From Cohnella phaseoli (lineage in GTDB: Bacteria > Bacillota > Bacilli > Paenibacillales > Paenibacillaceae): DNA of 62,194 bases. The position numbers and the translations under genes were made by a program. Shown piece by piece: positions 53,861 through 62,169 of this stretch; within the stretch, counting starts at the first letter, position 1, and each line of letters opens with the position of its first letter. Where the stretch lies: assembly GCF_003386235.1 (NCBI RefSeq), contig NZ_QRDZ01000020.1, positions 1 to 62,194 on the forward strand, given 5' to 3'. The notes beneath the pieces were generated by a model. It saw only the letters and a program-made list of their open reading frames with translations, was not told the DNA's origin and ran no database searches.

Positions 53861-54030
53861 TCGTACAAGGATGATCGATTAAGCGACTTTGTACGGTTTT
53901 TCATACAAACTTCCATCGTTTGAGCCCGATTTGAGGTGCTTTGTACGATTTCCCGAACAAATATTCTCATTTTGGGCCTGATTCGAGCTGCGTTGTACGA
54001 TTTTTCGGCTAAATTCCCTGCGTAAACATT
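53861..54030. repeat. 52-bp tandem repeat array, related to that at 129-231
   Basis: Units begin with TTGTACG at 53889, 53941 and 53993, 52 bp apart, with a partial unit (TCGTACAA at 53861). The first core, TTGTACGGTTTTTCATACAA (53889-53908), is an imperfect palindrome. Read on the minus strand, this array matches the repeat at 129-231 (TTGTATGA core and ACCTCAAAT spacer). It lies between the convergent ends of locus C and locus D. The rest of 53802-54098 contains no gene; a hairpin ATTGAAT/ATTCAAT at 54074-54105 overlaps the end of the kinase gene. Confidence 0.75.
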
Positions 54031-54098
54031 TGTGTGCAAATAGACAGATTCGCAGTAAAAGTTCGATTTCCATGGATTGAATTGGCGAAAAATACGAT

Positions 54099-55865
54099 TC
54101 AATCCGAATTTATTCGTTGTCTGGTCGTGGCGGGGATCGTAATCGTTATTTCGGTGCCCCCGCCGATCTTGCTCCGAATGGACACCCCGTATTCGTTGCC
54201 GAAATATAATCGGATCCGCTGTTCGACGTTACGAATCCCATAACCTAAATAGACTCCGTCGTTCGGCTTGAAGATCTGGACCATCGTGTCTTCGCTCATC
54301 CCGGATCCGTCGTCTATGATACGGAAGACGATATGCCCCCCGTCCATGACGGCATGAATCCCGATGCGGATAATTCCTTCTCCGCTCCAACCGTGCTCGA
54401 TGGCGTTCTCGACGAAAGGCTGCAAGATCAGCTTAACCGTGTCGTAGGCCAGAACCGAAGGGTCCACTTCGAATTCGGCGACCAACCGATCCGTGTATTT
54501 GATTTTTTGAATCTCGATATACGCTTTGATCTGCTCGAGTTCCTTGGCGACCGAGATGAGCGTCTCGCCGTTGTTCAGCGAATATCGATAAAACTTGGAC
54601 AGCTCCATGACCATCGATTGAAGCTTCTCCAGCTCCCCGAATTTGGCCAATCGGCTGATCGAAGACAGCGTATTGTATAGAAAATGAGGGTTGATCTGCG
54701 CTTGCAGCGATTCCAGCTCGAGCTCCTGCTTTTCTATCTTGGTCAGGTACGTTTCTTTAATCAGCCGATTCATATGCTCGCCCAATTGATTCAGCCCGGA
54801 CGCGATGAACGTAAATTCGTCGCCGCCCTTATAGCGGATTCGTTTGTCGAACTCGCCTTCTTGGAACATGCGGAGTAAGGAAACCACCTTGCCGATCCGT
54901 TTCGAGAACACCCGAGAAATGAAGATGCTGGCAATGGCGCATACGGATATGCTGATCAGACAGACGAGGACGGTCCAATTCGCGAGCCGCTTCGCGTTGT
55001 TTTCCAAGAGCTCGATCGGAATTACCGCTGCTAATTTCATGTTGATTCCGGGGAGCTCTTGCGAGATGACCATCTTGTTATCCGATGCGTAGTCGACCAG
55101 ATTGCGATGAATTAAAGTATCCTCCGAGGAATACGCGATCCTGTCCCGAGCATCGATGGCAAACACCAACGTACCCGTTCCCAGCTTGCGATAATCCAGG
55201 CTTTGAAAAATTCCGGCGATCTTGGTCGTAATTCGGATAAAGCCGATTTGACTGTGCGTGAACGGGTCGCTCGAGTCGACCAGTCTGCGCAGGAAGGAAA
55301 TATTGCCATGCTCGCGATCGTCTCCGACCTGCTGCCATAACATCGTTTTCCCGTATTGTTCTTCCGGAAACCGCTTGTACCAATCTTCATTCTCGATGCG
55401 GCTAATGTTGTACATTTCGAACGAACGCTTCTGCACCCCGAGTGGATCGATCTGCTGCTCGGATTTTCCGTAGATTTCGGGAAACGCCGGATTGTTCATG
55501 TAAACGGTCAATTGAATCTCTTGCCCGGTGGCGTTTATCGTGCTTTGGAATTTGGGAATGACATATCTGACGGTACTCTCGTAGCTATCCCAGCCCATGT
55601 TATAGTTCTGAATATCTCTAGCAAGGGTGTCGTCGTTGTACAGGAGATCGGATATACGGCGTATATCGTCAAGCTTGAAAGCGACATTGTCCCCGATCTG
55701 CTGAAGCGTTTCCATCATATTGTCGCGTTTTTGCTCTTTCATCGAGCTCATGAAGGTCGTATAAGAGAATAAGCCGATCGCGATAATCGGCACGAGGCAA
55801 ATAAGAATATAGGAGATCAATAGCTTATAGCCGAAAGGAATATATCTTTTACGCGTGTCCTCCAT
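54099..55865 (-). CDS. YesM-type sensor histidine kinase (locus D)
   Basis: A 588-residue membrane kinase: TM1 (about 12-35), extracytoplasmic sensor (about 36-295), TM2 (about 297-317), HAMP, then the His_kinase domain with QINPHFLYNTLSSISR, N box QPFVENAIEHGW, and G boxes IIDDGSGM and GYGIRNVEQRI. All catalytic blocks are intact. It is the last gene of the minus-strand locus D operon, 18 bp after its regulator. Confidence 0.92.
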   Translation of the reverse strand: MEDTRKRYIPFGYKLLISYILICLVPIIAIGLFSYTTFMSSMKEQKRDNMMETLQQIGDNVAFKLDDIRRISDLLYNDDTLARDIQNYNMGWDSYESTVRYVIPKFQSTINATGQEIQLTVYMNNPAFPEIYGKSEQQIDPLGVQKRSFEMYNISRIENEDWYKRFPEEQYGKTMLWQQVGDDREHGNISFLRRLVDSSDPFTHSQIGFIRITTKIAGIFQSLDYRKLGTGTLVFAIDARDRIAYSSEDTLIHRNLVDYASDNKMVISQELPGINMKLAAVIPIELLENNAKRLANWTVLVCLISISVCAIASIFISRVFSKRIGKVVSLLRMFQEGEFDKRIRYKGGDEFTFIASGLNQLGEHMNRLIKETYLTKIEKQELELESLQAQINPHFLYNTLSSISRLAKFGELEKLQSMVMELSKFYRYSLNNGETLISVAKELEQIKAYIEIQKIKYTDRLVAEFEVDPSVLAYDTVKLILQPFVENAIEHGWSGEGIIRIGIHAVMDGGHIVFRIIDDGSGMSEDTMVQIFKPNDGVYLGYGIRNVEQRIRLYFGNEYGVSIRSKIGGGTEITITIPATTRQRINSD

Positions 55866-55883
55866 CCGAATGCCTGCCCCCGA

Positions 55884-56705
55884 TCAGCTTTGCCTTCTGA
55901 ATTCCAACGGAGATATTCCGAAGCAATCTTTGAATTGTTTGCTGAAATAATTCAGATTCCGGTAACCTACTTTATCCGCGATTTCATATATTTTCAGATT
56001 CGTATCCGTTAGCAGCTCCTGGGCTTTCAAAAGACGCGCTTGAATCACGTAATCCGTAAAGGCGACTCCCGTTTCTTCCCTGAACATTAACCCGAGATAA
56101 TTGGGGGTGTAGGAGAAGGTATTCGCGGCATTTCGCAAAGTAATGACTTCATGAATATGAGCATGAATATAGGCGATAATTTCCTGAGCTAATTTTGAGT
56201 TTTTCTTGTTTTGCTTTTTATCGCAATCCGCGAGGGCTTGTTTCAGGTCGGGCAATGGAGGCTTGCGATCCGTACTCCGGGCTTGCACGATTTCCATATA
56301 GGCTCTTTCCGTTTGCTTCCGGTTCTGTTCCTGGTCCAGCATTTCCTTTACTTTGGTTAAAGCTTCATAGACCTCGTTGTCGTTAACCGGTTTCAAAATA
56401 TAGGAACAGGCATTAAGACTTAAAGCCTGCTTGGCGTAGGCGAAATCCTCGTACCCGCTAATGAAGACGATTCGTATGTTTTTGTTTCTCTCTTGCGCCA
56501 GCTTGGCTAGCTCCAAGCCGGACATCTGGGGCATGCGAATATCGGTAACAAGGACGTCCAGCTCCGCTTGGTCGATGTATTTGGCAGCGGAAATCGCGCT
56601 GTTCTGCGCGCTTACGACTTGCATGTTCAGTTGCTCCCACGGAATGAATCTTCGCAACGCCTCCAAGTCTAAATCCTCATCGTCCACAAGCAGCACGTTG
56701 TACAT
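55884..56705 (-). CDS. Short AraC-type response regulator (locus D)
   Basis: A 273-residue regulator: receiver with Asp55 (TDIRMP) and Lys in SYILKP, a short linker (about 125-165), and an AraC helix-turn-helix pair (about 170-270). It is about half the length of the locus A regulator because the long central region is missing. ATG 56705 is used because AAGGAGG lies 6 nt before it. It should control the importer genes upstream in the operon. Confidence 0.92.
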   Translation of the reverse strand: MYNVLLVDDEDLDLEALRRFIPWEQLNMQVVSAQNSAISAAKYIDQAELDVLVTDIRMPQMSGLELAKLAQERNKNIRIVFISGYEDFAYAKQALSLNACSYILKPVNDNEVYEALTKVKEMLDQEQNRKQTERAYMEIVQARSTDRKPPLPDLKQALADCDKKQNKKNSKLAQEIIAYIHAHIHEVITLRNAANTFSYTPNYLGLMFREETGVAFTDYVIQARLLKAQELLTDTNLKIYEIADKVGYRNLNYFSKQFKDCFGISPLEFRRQS

Positions 56706-56737
56706 CCGGATTCCTCCTTTTCCTGTATCATGCCGAA

Positions 56738-56763
56738 AGAGCATACTATTTCTAGTATACTCT
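56738..56763 (-). promoter_or_regulatory. Inverted repeat before the locus D response regulator
   Basis: AGAGTATACT and AGTATGCTCT (minus strand) form a 10-bp stem with one G-T pair and a six-base loop in the 150-bp gap between binding-protein and regulator genes. It could be an attenuator lowering regulator expression or an operator; TATACT within it could be a -10 box. The 56764-56855 remainder shows nothing clear. Confidence 0.4.
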
Positions 56764-56855
56764 CTAGAGGTAGTTCAAAAAGTCCAATTTTGATCACGAA
56801 GCATCACTTGAAGTGTATTCGAAGTCGATTCTTGAATTCAGCAGGGCATTCCGGT

Positions 56856-58481
56856 TTATTTGCCGTTCATTTTTTTAAGATTTTCTTGCCACCTTGCCGT
56901 TTCGTACTCCAGAAGCTTAACGTAACCGGCTTTATTCGCGGCATCCTCGCCATCCATGATGATTTTCTCGACCTCCTCATCGCTTCCGGCATAGAGACCT
57001 TTGGCAATGACGCTGGTTTCGATATCCGCTACTTTCTGCAGAACTTTGCCTTCCTCGGATGCGGGATCCGGAGTCAAGTTGGAAAATTGCGTCGTGTTAA
57101 AGGAGGTTTTCCATGCAATCGTGAACTGGGCTTCCGCCGCCCAATCGCGTTGATCCTCCGGCAGCTTCATGTTGTTGCTCGCCTTGGAACCGTCGATAAA
57201 GCTCGTATTGCCGGCCCATTGAAAGCTGTCCGTAACGGCCATGAATTTGGTTCTCTCTTCCACGTCTGTCTTGAACTTCTCCGTCCAGATCGGCGCGCCG
57301 TCCTCATCCGTTCCTTCCCAATACAAGCCTTCGGGTCCCCAGAAAATGATACGTTCTCCTTCTTCTCCCGTTAACCAATCCAGGTAAGCGAATATCCCCT
57401 CCGGATTTTTGGCTTCGGTCGTAATGACGTTAACGTTCCAGCCGATGCTGTCGTAGTTGTTGGGATAGACTTTGTTGGGATCTACGCCTTCCTTGCGCAG
57501 CGGCCAGATCATCGTATATCCGGCGTTAGGATCGTTCTTCTTCAACTCGACCGTCGCTTGGCTGCCCAGATCCGCCGTGTCGTAGGAAGCATATACGGCA
57601 ACTTTACCCGTATTTAGCTTTTCGACGACTTGATCTCTCGTTTGCGTAAGGGCATCTTGGGTAATGAGCTTCTCGCGGAACAAAGTGCTGGCGAACGTAA
57701 TCGTTTCCTTGAATGCCGGATTGGCGAAGAGAGACGTCAGCTTGTCGCCCGAAGGCACGAACCCGTACGAAGTGTAAGCGGCGGTGTGATCCTCCCCGAA
57801 TCCGGAATAGAGAATGCTGATGCCTTGCGTTCCATAGCCGATGTCGAAGGGAATGACGTCGGGGAACTTCTCCTTGACGAGCTTCAAGTAGGCATACAGA
57901 TCGTCGAACGTTTCCAGCCTGGGGGAGCCCAGCTCCTTGTAGATGGTTTTATTGATCATATATCCTCCGTTGCCCATCGGAGTAGACGTATACCAGTTCG
58001 GAAATTGATAGAGCTTGCCGTCGTCGGATCGGAGCATGTTCAGCGTTTCTTCTCCGGCGTATTTCTTCAGATTCGGATATTTATCGAGATAATCGTCAAG
58101 CGGAACGAGTTTCCCGGCTTGGCGCAGCTTTTCCACTAAAGGACCTCGATCCATGAACATAACGTCCGGCAAATCCTTGGAGGCGACCATCGTATTAAAC
58201 TTCTGAACGGATGCTCCTTGAGCGGGGACGGGGATGACGTTCACCTTTTTATTTTCCTTGATCCATTGGGTAGCGGGGTCTTCTCCCCAAGGCTGCATGG
58301 TGTACCAGTCGTAATTGCCGTAGAAGGAAAACTCCACGGGCGTTTCGCCGAATACGAAAGCGCTGGATTCATGGACGGGAGCGCTATTTTCCTTTTCCTT
58401 ATTCGAACATCCCGCAATGACGATCGCTAAGCCTAACGCAGCGGACAGCAGCATACCGACAACAAAGCTTTTTTTCTTCAA
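56856..58481 (-). CDS. LplA-type extracellular binding lipoprotein (locus D)
   Basis: A 541-residue solute-binding lipoprotein with lipobox IAGC (Cys25), a charged linker, and a two-lobe binding fold (VMFMDRGPLVEKLRQAGKLVP). It ends with a Lys-rich helical tail. It delivers an oligosaccharide to the permeases encoded just upstream on the same strand. Confidence 0.91.
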   Translation of the reverse strand: MKKKSFVVGMLLSAALGLAIVIAGCSNKEKENSAPVHESSAFVFGETPVEFSFYGNYDWYTMQPWGEDPATQWIKENKKVNVIPVPAQGASVQKFNTMVASKDLPDVMFMDRGPLVEKLRQAGKLVPLDDYLDKYPNLKKYAGEETLNMLRSDDGKLYQFPNWYTSTPMGNGGYMINKTIYKELGSPRLETFDDLYAYLKLVKEKFPDVIPFDIGYGTQGISILYSGFGEDHTAAYTSYGFVPSGDKLTSLFANPAFKETITFASTLFREKLITQDALTQTRDQVVEKLNTGKVAVYASYDTADLGSQATVELKKNDPNAGYTMIWPLRKEGVDPNKVYPNNYDSIGWNVNVITTEAKNPEGIFAYLDWLTGEEGERIIFWGPEGLYWEGTDEDGAPIWTEKFKTDVEERTKFMAVTDSFQWAGNTSFIDGSKASNNMKLPEDQRDWAAEAQFTIAWKTSFNTTQFSNLTPDPASEEGKVLQKVADIETSVIAKGLYAGSDEEVEKIIMDGEDAANKAGYVKLLEYETARWQENLKKMNGK

Positions 58482-58508
58482 CGGAGATCCCCTCGATTCG
58501 TCTATTTG

Positions 58509-59402
58509 TTATTCTTTTAATGAGCCTACCATTACGCCTTTGACAAAATACTTCTGAACGAAAGGGTATACGAGAATGATAGGAATCGTAGCGACCATCA
58601 TGGTGGCCATCGTCAGCGATTTGGTCGTAATCGTACGGGCGGATGCCATATGGCTTTGAGCGGCCGAGCTGGTCTGCATCATCTGCTCCGACATGATATT
58701 GGAGCTAAGGATCTGCTGAAGCAGCGTCTGGATCGGCAGCAGCTTGGCGTTCGAAATGTACAGCGTCGCCGTAAACCAATCGTTCCAATGCGCTACGGCC
58801 GTGAACAAAGCCAATGTGGCGACGACCGGCCCCGAGATGGGCAAGACGATGCGGAACAGCGTCTTCCAATATCCGCATCCATCCATTCTGGCCGATTCTT
58901 CGAGACTATCGGGCAGCTGCCGGAAGAAAGTCCGAAATACGATCATATTCCAGATGCTGATGAGAGCCGGGATGATCATCACCCAGAACGAGTTCATTAA
59001 TCCGAGCGAACGGACCAGCATATAGGAGGGGATTAAGCCCCCGTCGAAATATAAGGGAATGATGCAGAAGATCATATAATACTTGCGGCCGACAAGCTCT
59101 TTCTTGGACATCCCGTATGCGAATATAGCCGTCAATAAGATAGAAAGCAACGTTCCCGCTACTGTCCGCAGTATGGAGATAAGGAAGGCCTGGGTAAGCC
59201 GCTTGTCTTGAAAGACGACCTCGTAGTTATCGAAGGTAAAGTCTCTCGGCCAGAAGGTGACCCCTCCGAGCGACGTGTCCGACCCGGTGTTGAAGGAGAT
59301 AACCGCGGAATTCCAGAACGGATAGAAGGTAACGAATACGAGCAACGCCAAGAGAAAATAGATGACACCCGACGATAATCGCACACCATAGGATATTTTC
59401 AT
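58509..59402 (-). CDS. YtcP-type ABC importer permease (locus D)
   Basis: A 297-residue permease with an EAA-like loop ESARMDGCGYWKTLFRIVLP and the C-terminus KYFVKGVMVGSLKE. ATG 59402 is preferred to an upstream start at 59459, which would overlap the LplB gene; GGAG lies about 10 nt before it. Confidence 0.92.
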   Translation of the reverse strand: MKISYGVRLSSGVIYFLLALLVFVTFYPFWNSAVISFNTGSDTSLGGVTFWPRDFTFDNYEVVFQDKRLTQAFLISILRTVAGTLLSILLTAIFAYGMSKKELVGRKYYMIFCIIPLYFDGGLIPSYMLVRSLGLMNSFWVMIIPALISIWNMIVFRTFFRQLPDSLEESARMDGCGYWKTLFRIVLPISGPVVATLALFTAVAHWNDWFTATLYISNAKLLPIQTLLQQILSSNIMSEQMMQTSSAAQSHMASARTITTKSLTMATMMVATIPIILVYPFVQKYFVKGVMVGSLKE

Positions 59403-59427
59403 GAAGTAATCTCCAAACTGAGGGTAT

Positions 59428-60333
59428 TTACCATAGGCTATTGCCGGATTTCCGGGCAATGGCGTTGGCGATGGTCAGCAGGGCAACGCTGATGATCGCT
59501 TTGAACAGCCCGACTGCGGCAGCGTAAGAGAACAGCGAATTCCGGATGCCTACTCTATACACGTACGTATCCAGGACGTCGGACACATCTCGGACAATAT
59601 CCGATTGCAGCAGCAGAATGTCCTCGAATCCGGCGCTGAGCAAATCCCCGATCGCAAGAATCAGGAAAATAGAGATAACCGGCATAATACAGGGCAGGGT
59701 AATGGCATAGATTTTCTTGAATCGACCTGCTCCGTCGATGGAAGCGGCTTCATACAAGTCCGGATTTACGCCGGAGATTGCGGCAAGGTAGACGATGGAC
59801 GCGAAACCTACGCCTTTCCACAGCCCGGTTGCGATCAAGATCGTCCAGAAGTAGTTGGGAATCGTCAACCAATTGACGGGCTCGTCGATCAGATGCAGCT
59901 TCTCCAAAGCGATATTCAAGCTCCCGTAATCGGCGGAGAGCAGGGTCGCCACGAATCCGGACACGATAACCCAGGATAAGAAATGGGGCAAGTAGCTGAC
60001 CGTCTGCACCACTCTCTTGAAGAGCGGAATTTTAACCTCGTTCAGCAGCAAAGCCAGCGCGATCGGAGCGGGAAAACCGACGATAAGCTTCAGTAAGCTG
60101 ATGCCGAGCGTGTTGCGAATGACCGTCGTAAATTCCGGGGCATAAAGAAACTCTTTGAAGTTAGCCAATCCGACCCACGGACTGGCGTTAAAGCCTTGAA
60201 AAATGTCGTACTCCTTAAACGCGATCAGAATGCCGTACATGGGAACGTAACTAAAGACGAAAATAAAGAGCAGAGCAGGGATCACCATTAGTTGTAAATC
60301 CCATTGACGCAGGAATAATCTTCTTGTCTTCAC
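59428..60333 (-). CDS. LplB-type ABC importer permease (locus D)
   Basis: A 301-residue permease with YVPMYGILIAFKEYDIF and EAA loop EAASIDGAGRFKKIYAITLP. An AAGGAGG-type RBS precedes the ATG at 60333. It is separated from the glycosidase-like gene by 79 bp and from YtcP by 25 bp. Confidence 0.93.
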   Translation of the reverse strand: MKTRRLFLRQWDLQLMVIPALLFIFVFSYVPMYGILIAFKEYDIFQGFNASPWVGLANFKEFLYAPEFTTVIRNTLGISLLKLIVGFPAPIALALLLNEVKIPLFKRVVQTVSYLPHFLSWVIVSGFVATLLSADYGSLNIALEKLHLIDEPVNWLTIPNYFWTILIATGLWKGVGFASIVYLAAISGVNPDLYEAASIDGAGRFKKIYAITLPCIMPVISIFLILAIGDLLSAGFEDILLLQSDIVRDVSDVLDTYVYRVGIRNSLFSYAAAVGLFKAIISVALLTIANAIARKSGNSLW

Positions 60334-60412
60334 GGAGATCCTCCTTAAGCGGGATTGCGATGAACTTCACGTATTGCGGCAGCGGGCGGCTGCCGCAATA
60401 CTTGCCGCGTAC

Positions 60413-61540
60413 TTACCAGGATCTGCGGTTATCGATTTTCTTGAGGTCGTTGTCCGTCCATTTGCCGTAGAGGAAGAAGGACAGATTCTGAATTTCCGGA
60501 AGCTGGTTGCGGATTCCGGCGTAGATCTCATGGTATTGCGCGTTGCTCCACCAGACGTCCAGTCCGGGTATGATTTCTTTGGCGCCGATCTTGGCCTTGG
60601 TTTGCGCCAAAATTCCCGTGCTGTTGTATACCCAGGAAGGCTGGAAGTCCCAGTCGGCGAAATAAGCCATCGGAGATATGAAATCCACGTAGTTCTTGAA
60701 TTTCTCTACATCTTGGCCGACTTCCTCGAATTCCGGGGGCAAAATATATACGCCCGTAAAGAGGTCGGGGACAATGCTCTCGATATCCGCTTCTACGTCG
60801 CGCACATAGTTCGCAATCTGAGTCGTTCTCCAATCGTTCCACTGCGTTCTCTGTGCGTTATCGGTCGTGAAGTCGATTGTTACGGGGTCATAGCCATAAG
60901 CGGCGTTATACGCTTGTCTCGTATAGTCGCTCATGTCCATGTTGTAGTCGTCGAAGCGCAGCCAATCCAATACGACCCCGTCAATGTCGTAGTTGGACAC
61001 GATTTCTCTAATGATAGAGCGTTCGTATGCTTGTACGTCCGGATGGATTGGATTAACGAAATATTCATTGTTATTCGATCCGGTGAATGGCACGACCTGA
61101 CCATTCTTAAGCGCCATCATTCTCCAGGAAGCATCGTGATCGAAGGCGGCCTTATCGTGAAACTGCGGGATCCAGGCCCTGACTTGAATGTTCCGGCTAT
61201 GCGCTTCCGCGATGACGTCGGCCAATGCGTCGAACTGGGCGTAACCTTGCGCGATGGGGGCAATATCGCTGTCGTAGAACACGTAACCGGAAGGAACCGT
61301 ATCGTCTTCGTCTTCCTTCACGTTCAGATTGATGACGGAGACATGACGCTTGGCGGCGTTCTTCATGAAGGCGACGACATCCGCATGCTTTTTGAAATTT
61401 TCAACGGTTCTTACGATGATTTCGGTAACGAAGGGGCCGTTCGCCGCTTGCGCCGACGGGGCTTGGGGAATACCTGCGCAGCTCGCCAACAATATAGCGG
61501 CCAAGACAAAGGCAAGCTTAGAAGAATGCTTCTTAGTCAT
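60413..61540 (-). CDS. GHL10-like putative glycoside hydrolase lipoprotein
   Basis: A 375-residue exported TIM-barrel protein. The N-terminus has a lipobox-like LLASC (Cys21) and also an AQA signal-peptidase I-like site, so it is a lipoprotein or secreted. The blocks NYDIDGVVLDWLRFDDY, FISPMAYFADWDF and IIPGLDVWW resemble GHL10/DUF187-type putative glycosidases, whose Asp residues on barrel strands are catalytic candidates. ATG 61540 is set by AAGGTGGG about 10 nt upstream, better placed than for GTG 61555 or ATG 61549. As the first gene of locus D it probably trims a glycan outside before import. Confidence 0.8.
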   Translation of the reverse strand: MTKKHSSKLAFVLAAILLASCAGIPQAPSAQAANGPFVTEIIVRTVENFKKHADVVAFMKNAAKRHVSVINLNVKEDEDDTVPSGYVFYDSDIAPIAQGYAQFDALADVIAEAHSRNIQVRAWIPQFHDKAAFDHDASWRMMALKNGQVVPFTGSNNNEYFVNPIHPDVQAYERSIIREIVSNYDIDGVVLDWLRFDDYNMDMSDYTRQAYNAAYGYDPVTIDFTTDNAQRTQWNDWRTTQIANYVRDVEADIESIVPDLFTGVYILPPEFEEVGQDVEKFKNYVDFISPMAYFADWDFQPSWVYNSTGILAQTKAKIGAKEIIPGLDVWWSNAQYHEIYAGIRNQLPEIQNLSFFLYGKWTDNDLKKIDNRRSW

Positions 61541-61568
61541 GTTATCCATACCCACCTTAATGGATTAT

Positions 61569-61580
61569 TCGACCGGTCGA
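61569..61580 (-). promoter_or_regulatory. Palindrome over the locus D start site
   Basis: TCGACCGGTCGA is a perfect 12-bp palindrome where transcription should begin for the -10 box at 61585-61590, 29 bp before the first gene. It may be an operator. Confidence 0.45.
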
Positions 61581-61584
61581 TGAC

Positions 61585-61590
61585 TTTATA
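61585..61590 (-). promoter_or_regulatory. -10 box of locus D
   Basis: TATAAA on the minus strand, with no good -35 (TTTTGC region). The spacer contains GCGTT-N5-AACGC (61594-61608 on the plus strand), a second inverted repeat. The remaining 61609-61800 has no recognisable feature. Confidence 0.45.
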
Positions 61591-61800
61591 GTAAGCGTTC
61601 TCTAAACGCAAAACCACAGCAATATCCAACAATAAGTGCAACAAATCAATGATGGTGGCGATTGCCCCGTCGAGCTGCTTCAGAAGCGAGATGCAGATCA
61701 GGGATAAGCCCCTTTTTTGAGCAACTCATAATAAAAAGCTTGTAAAAAAAATATCTTCGTGCAGAATTAAGAGGGGATACTACATTCAAGGAGTGGGGAT

Positions 61801-62109
61801 TTGAGAAAGCAAAAGCCAATGTCGTTCGATGAACTGTTGAAGGATTTGCAAGGCCAGAAGACGATTCAGGAAGATCCGAACCATATCTCGTTGGGCAAGC
61901 TGTTTAATGAAGCGTTTATTAGCAGGCATTCCAACTCGGCAAGCTTTGACGAGCTTCTGGAGAAAGGCAATTTCCAAGCCAAGACTTGGGAAGACATAGA
62001 CAATATTCTTGAAGAGCTGTTGGATCGCCATATCGCAAGGGAAACGGATTTTGCGAATTGGAAAGCGATGCTGGATACGGCAACTAGGGAATATAACGAG
62101 AAAAGCTAG
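61801..62109 (+). CDS. Small acidic hypothetical protein, 102 aa
   Basis: I do not recognise the family. The product is soluble and helical, with two SFDELL motifs (about residues 8-13 and 48-53) that may reflect an internal duplication of a short helix. The TTG start follows AAGGAG, and a strong terminator lies 2 bp after the stop, so it is a real monocistronic gene. No function is proposed. Confidence 0.75.
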   Translation: MRKQKPMSFDELLKDLQGQKTIQEDPNHISLGKLFNEAFISRHSNSASFDELLEKGNFQAKTWEDIDNILEELLDRHIARETDFANWKAMLDTATREYNEKS

Positions 62110-62111
62110 AA

Positions 62112-62160
62112 CATCAAAACACCTTATTCCGCCAAGACTCCGGAATAAGGTGTTTTGATG
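62112..62160. terminator. Long-stem bidirectional terminator
   Basis: A perfect 20-bp inverted repeat (62112-62131 and 62141-62160; arms start with CATCAAAAC and end with GTTTTGATG). T-rich arms on both strands fit use by genes converging from both sides. Confidence 0.8.
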
Positions 62161-62169
62161 TTAAGCCGC

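Noticed and set aside
60374..61591. Plus-strand frame of 405 codons opposite the GHL10-like gene
   Set aside because: Antisense shadow; the minus-strand frame has a signal peptide, RBS and family motifs.
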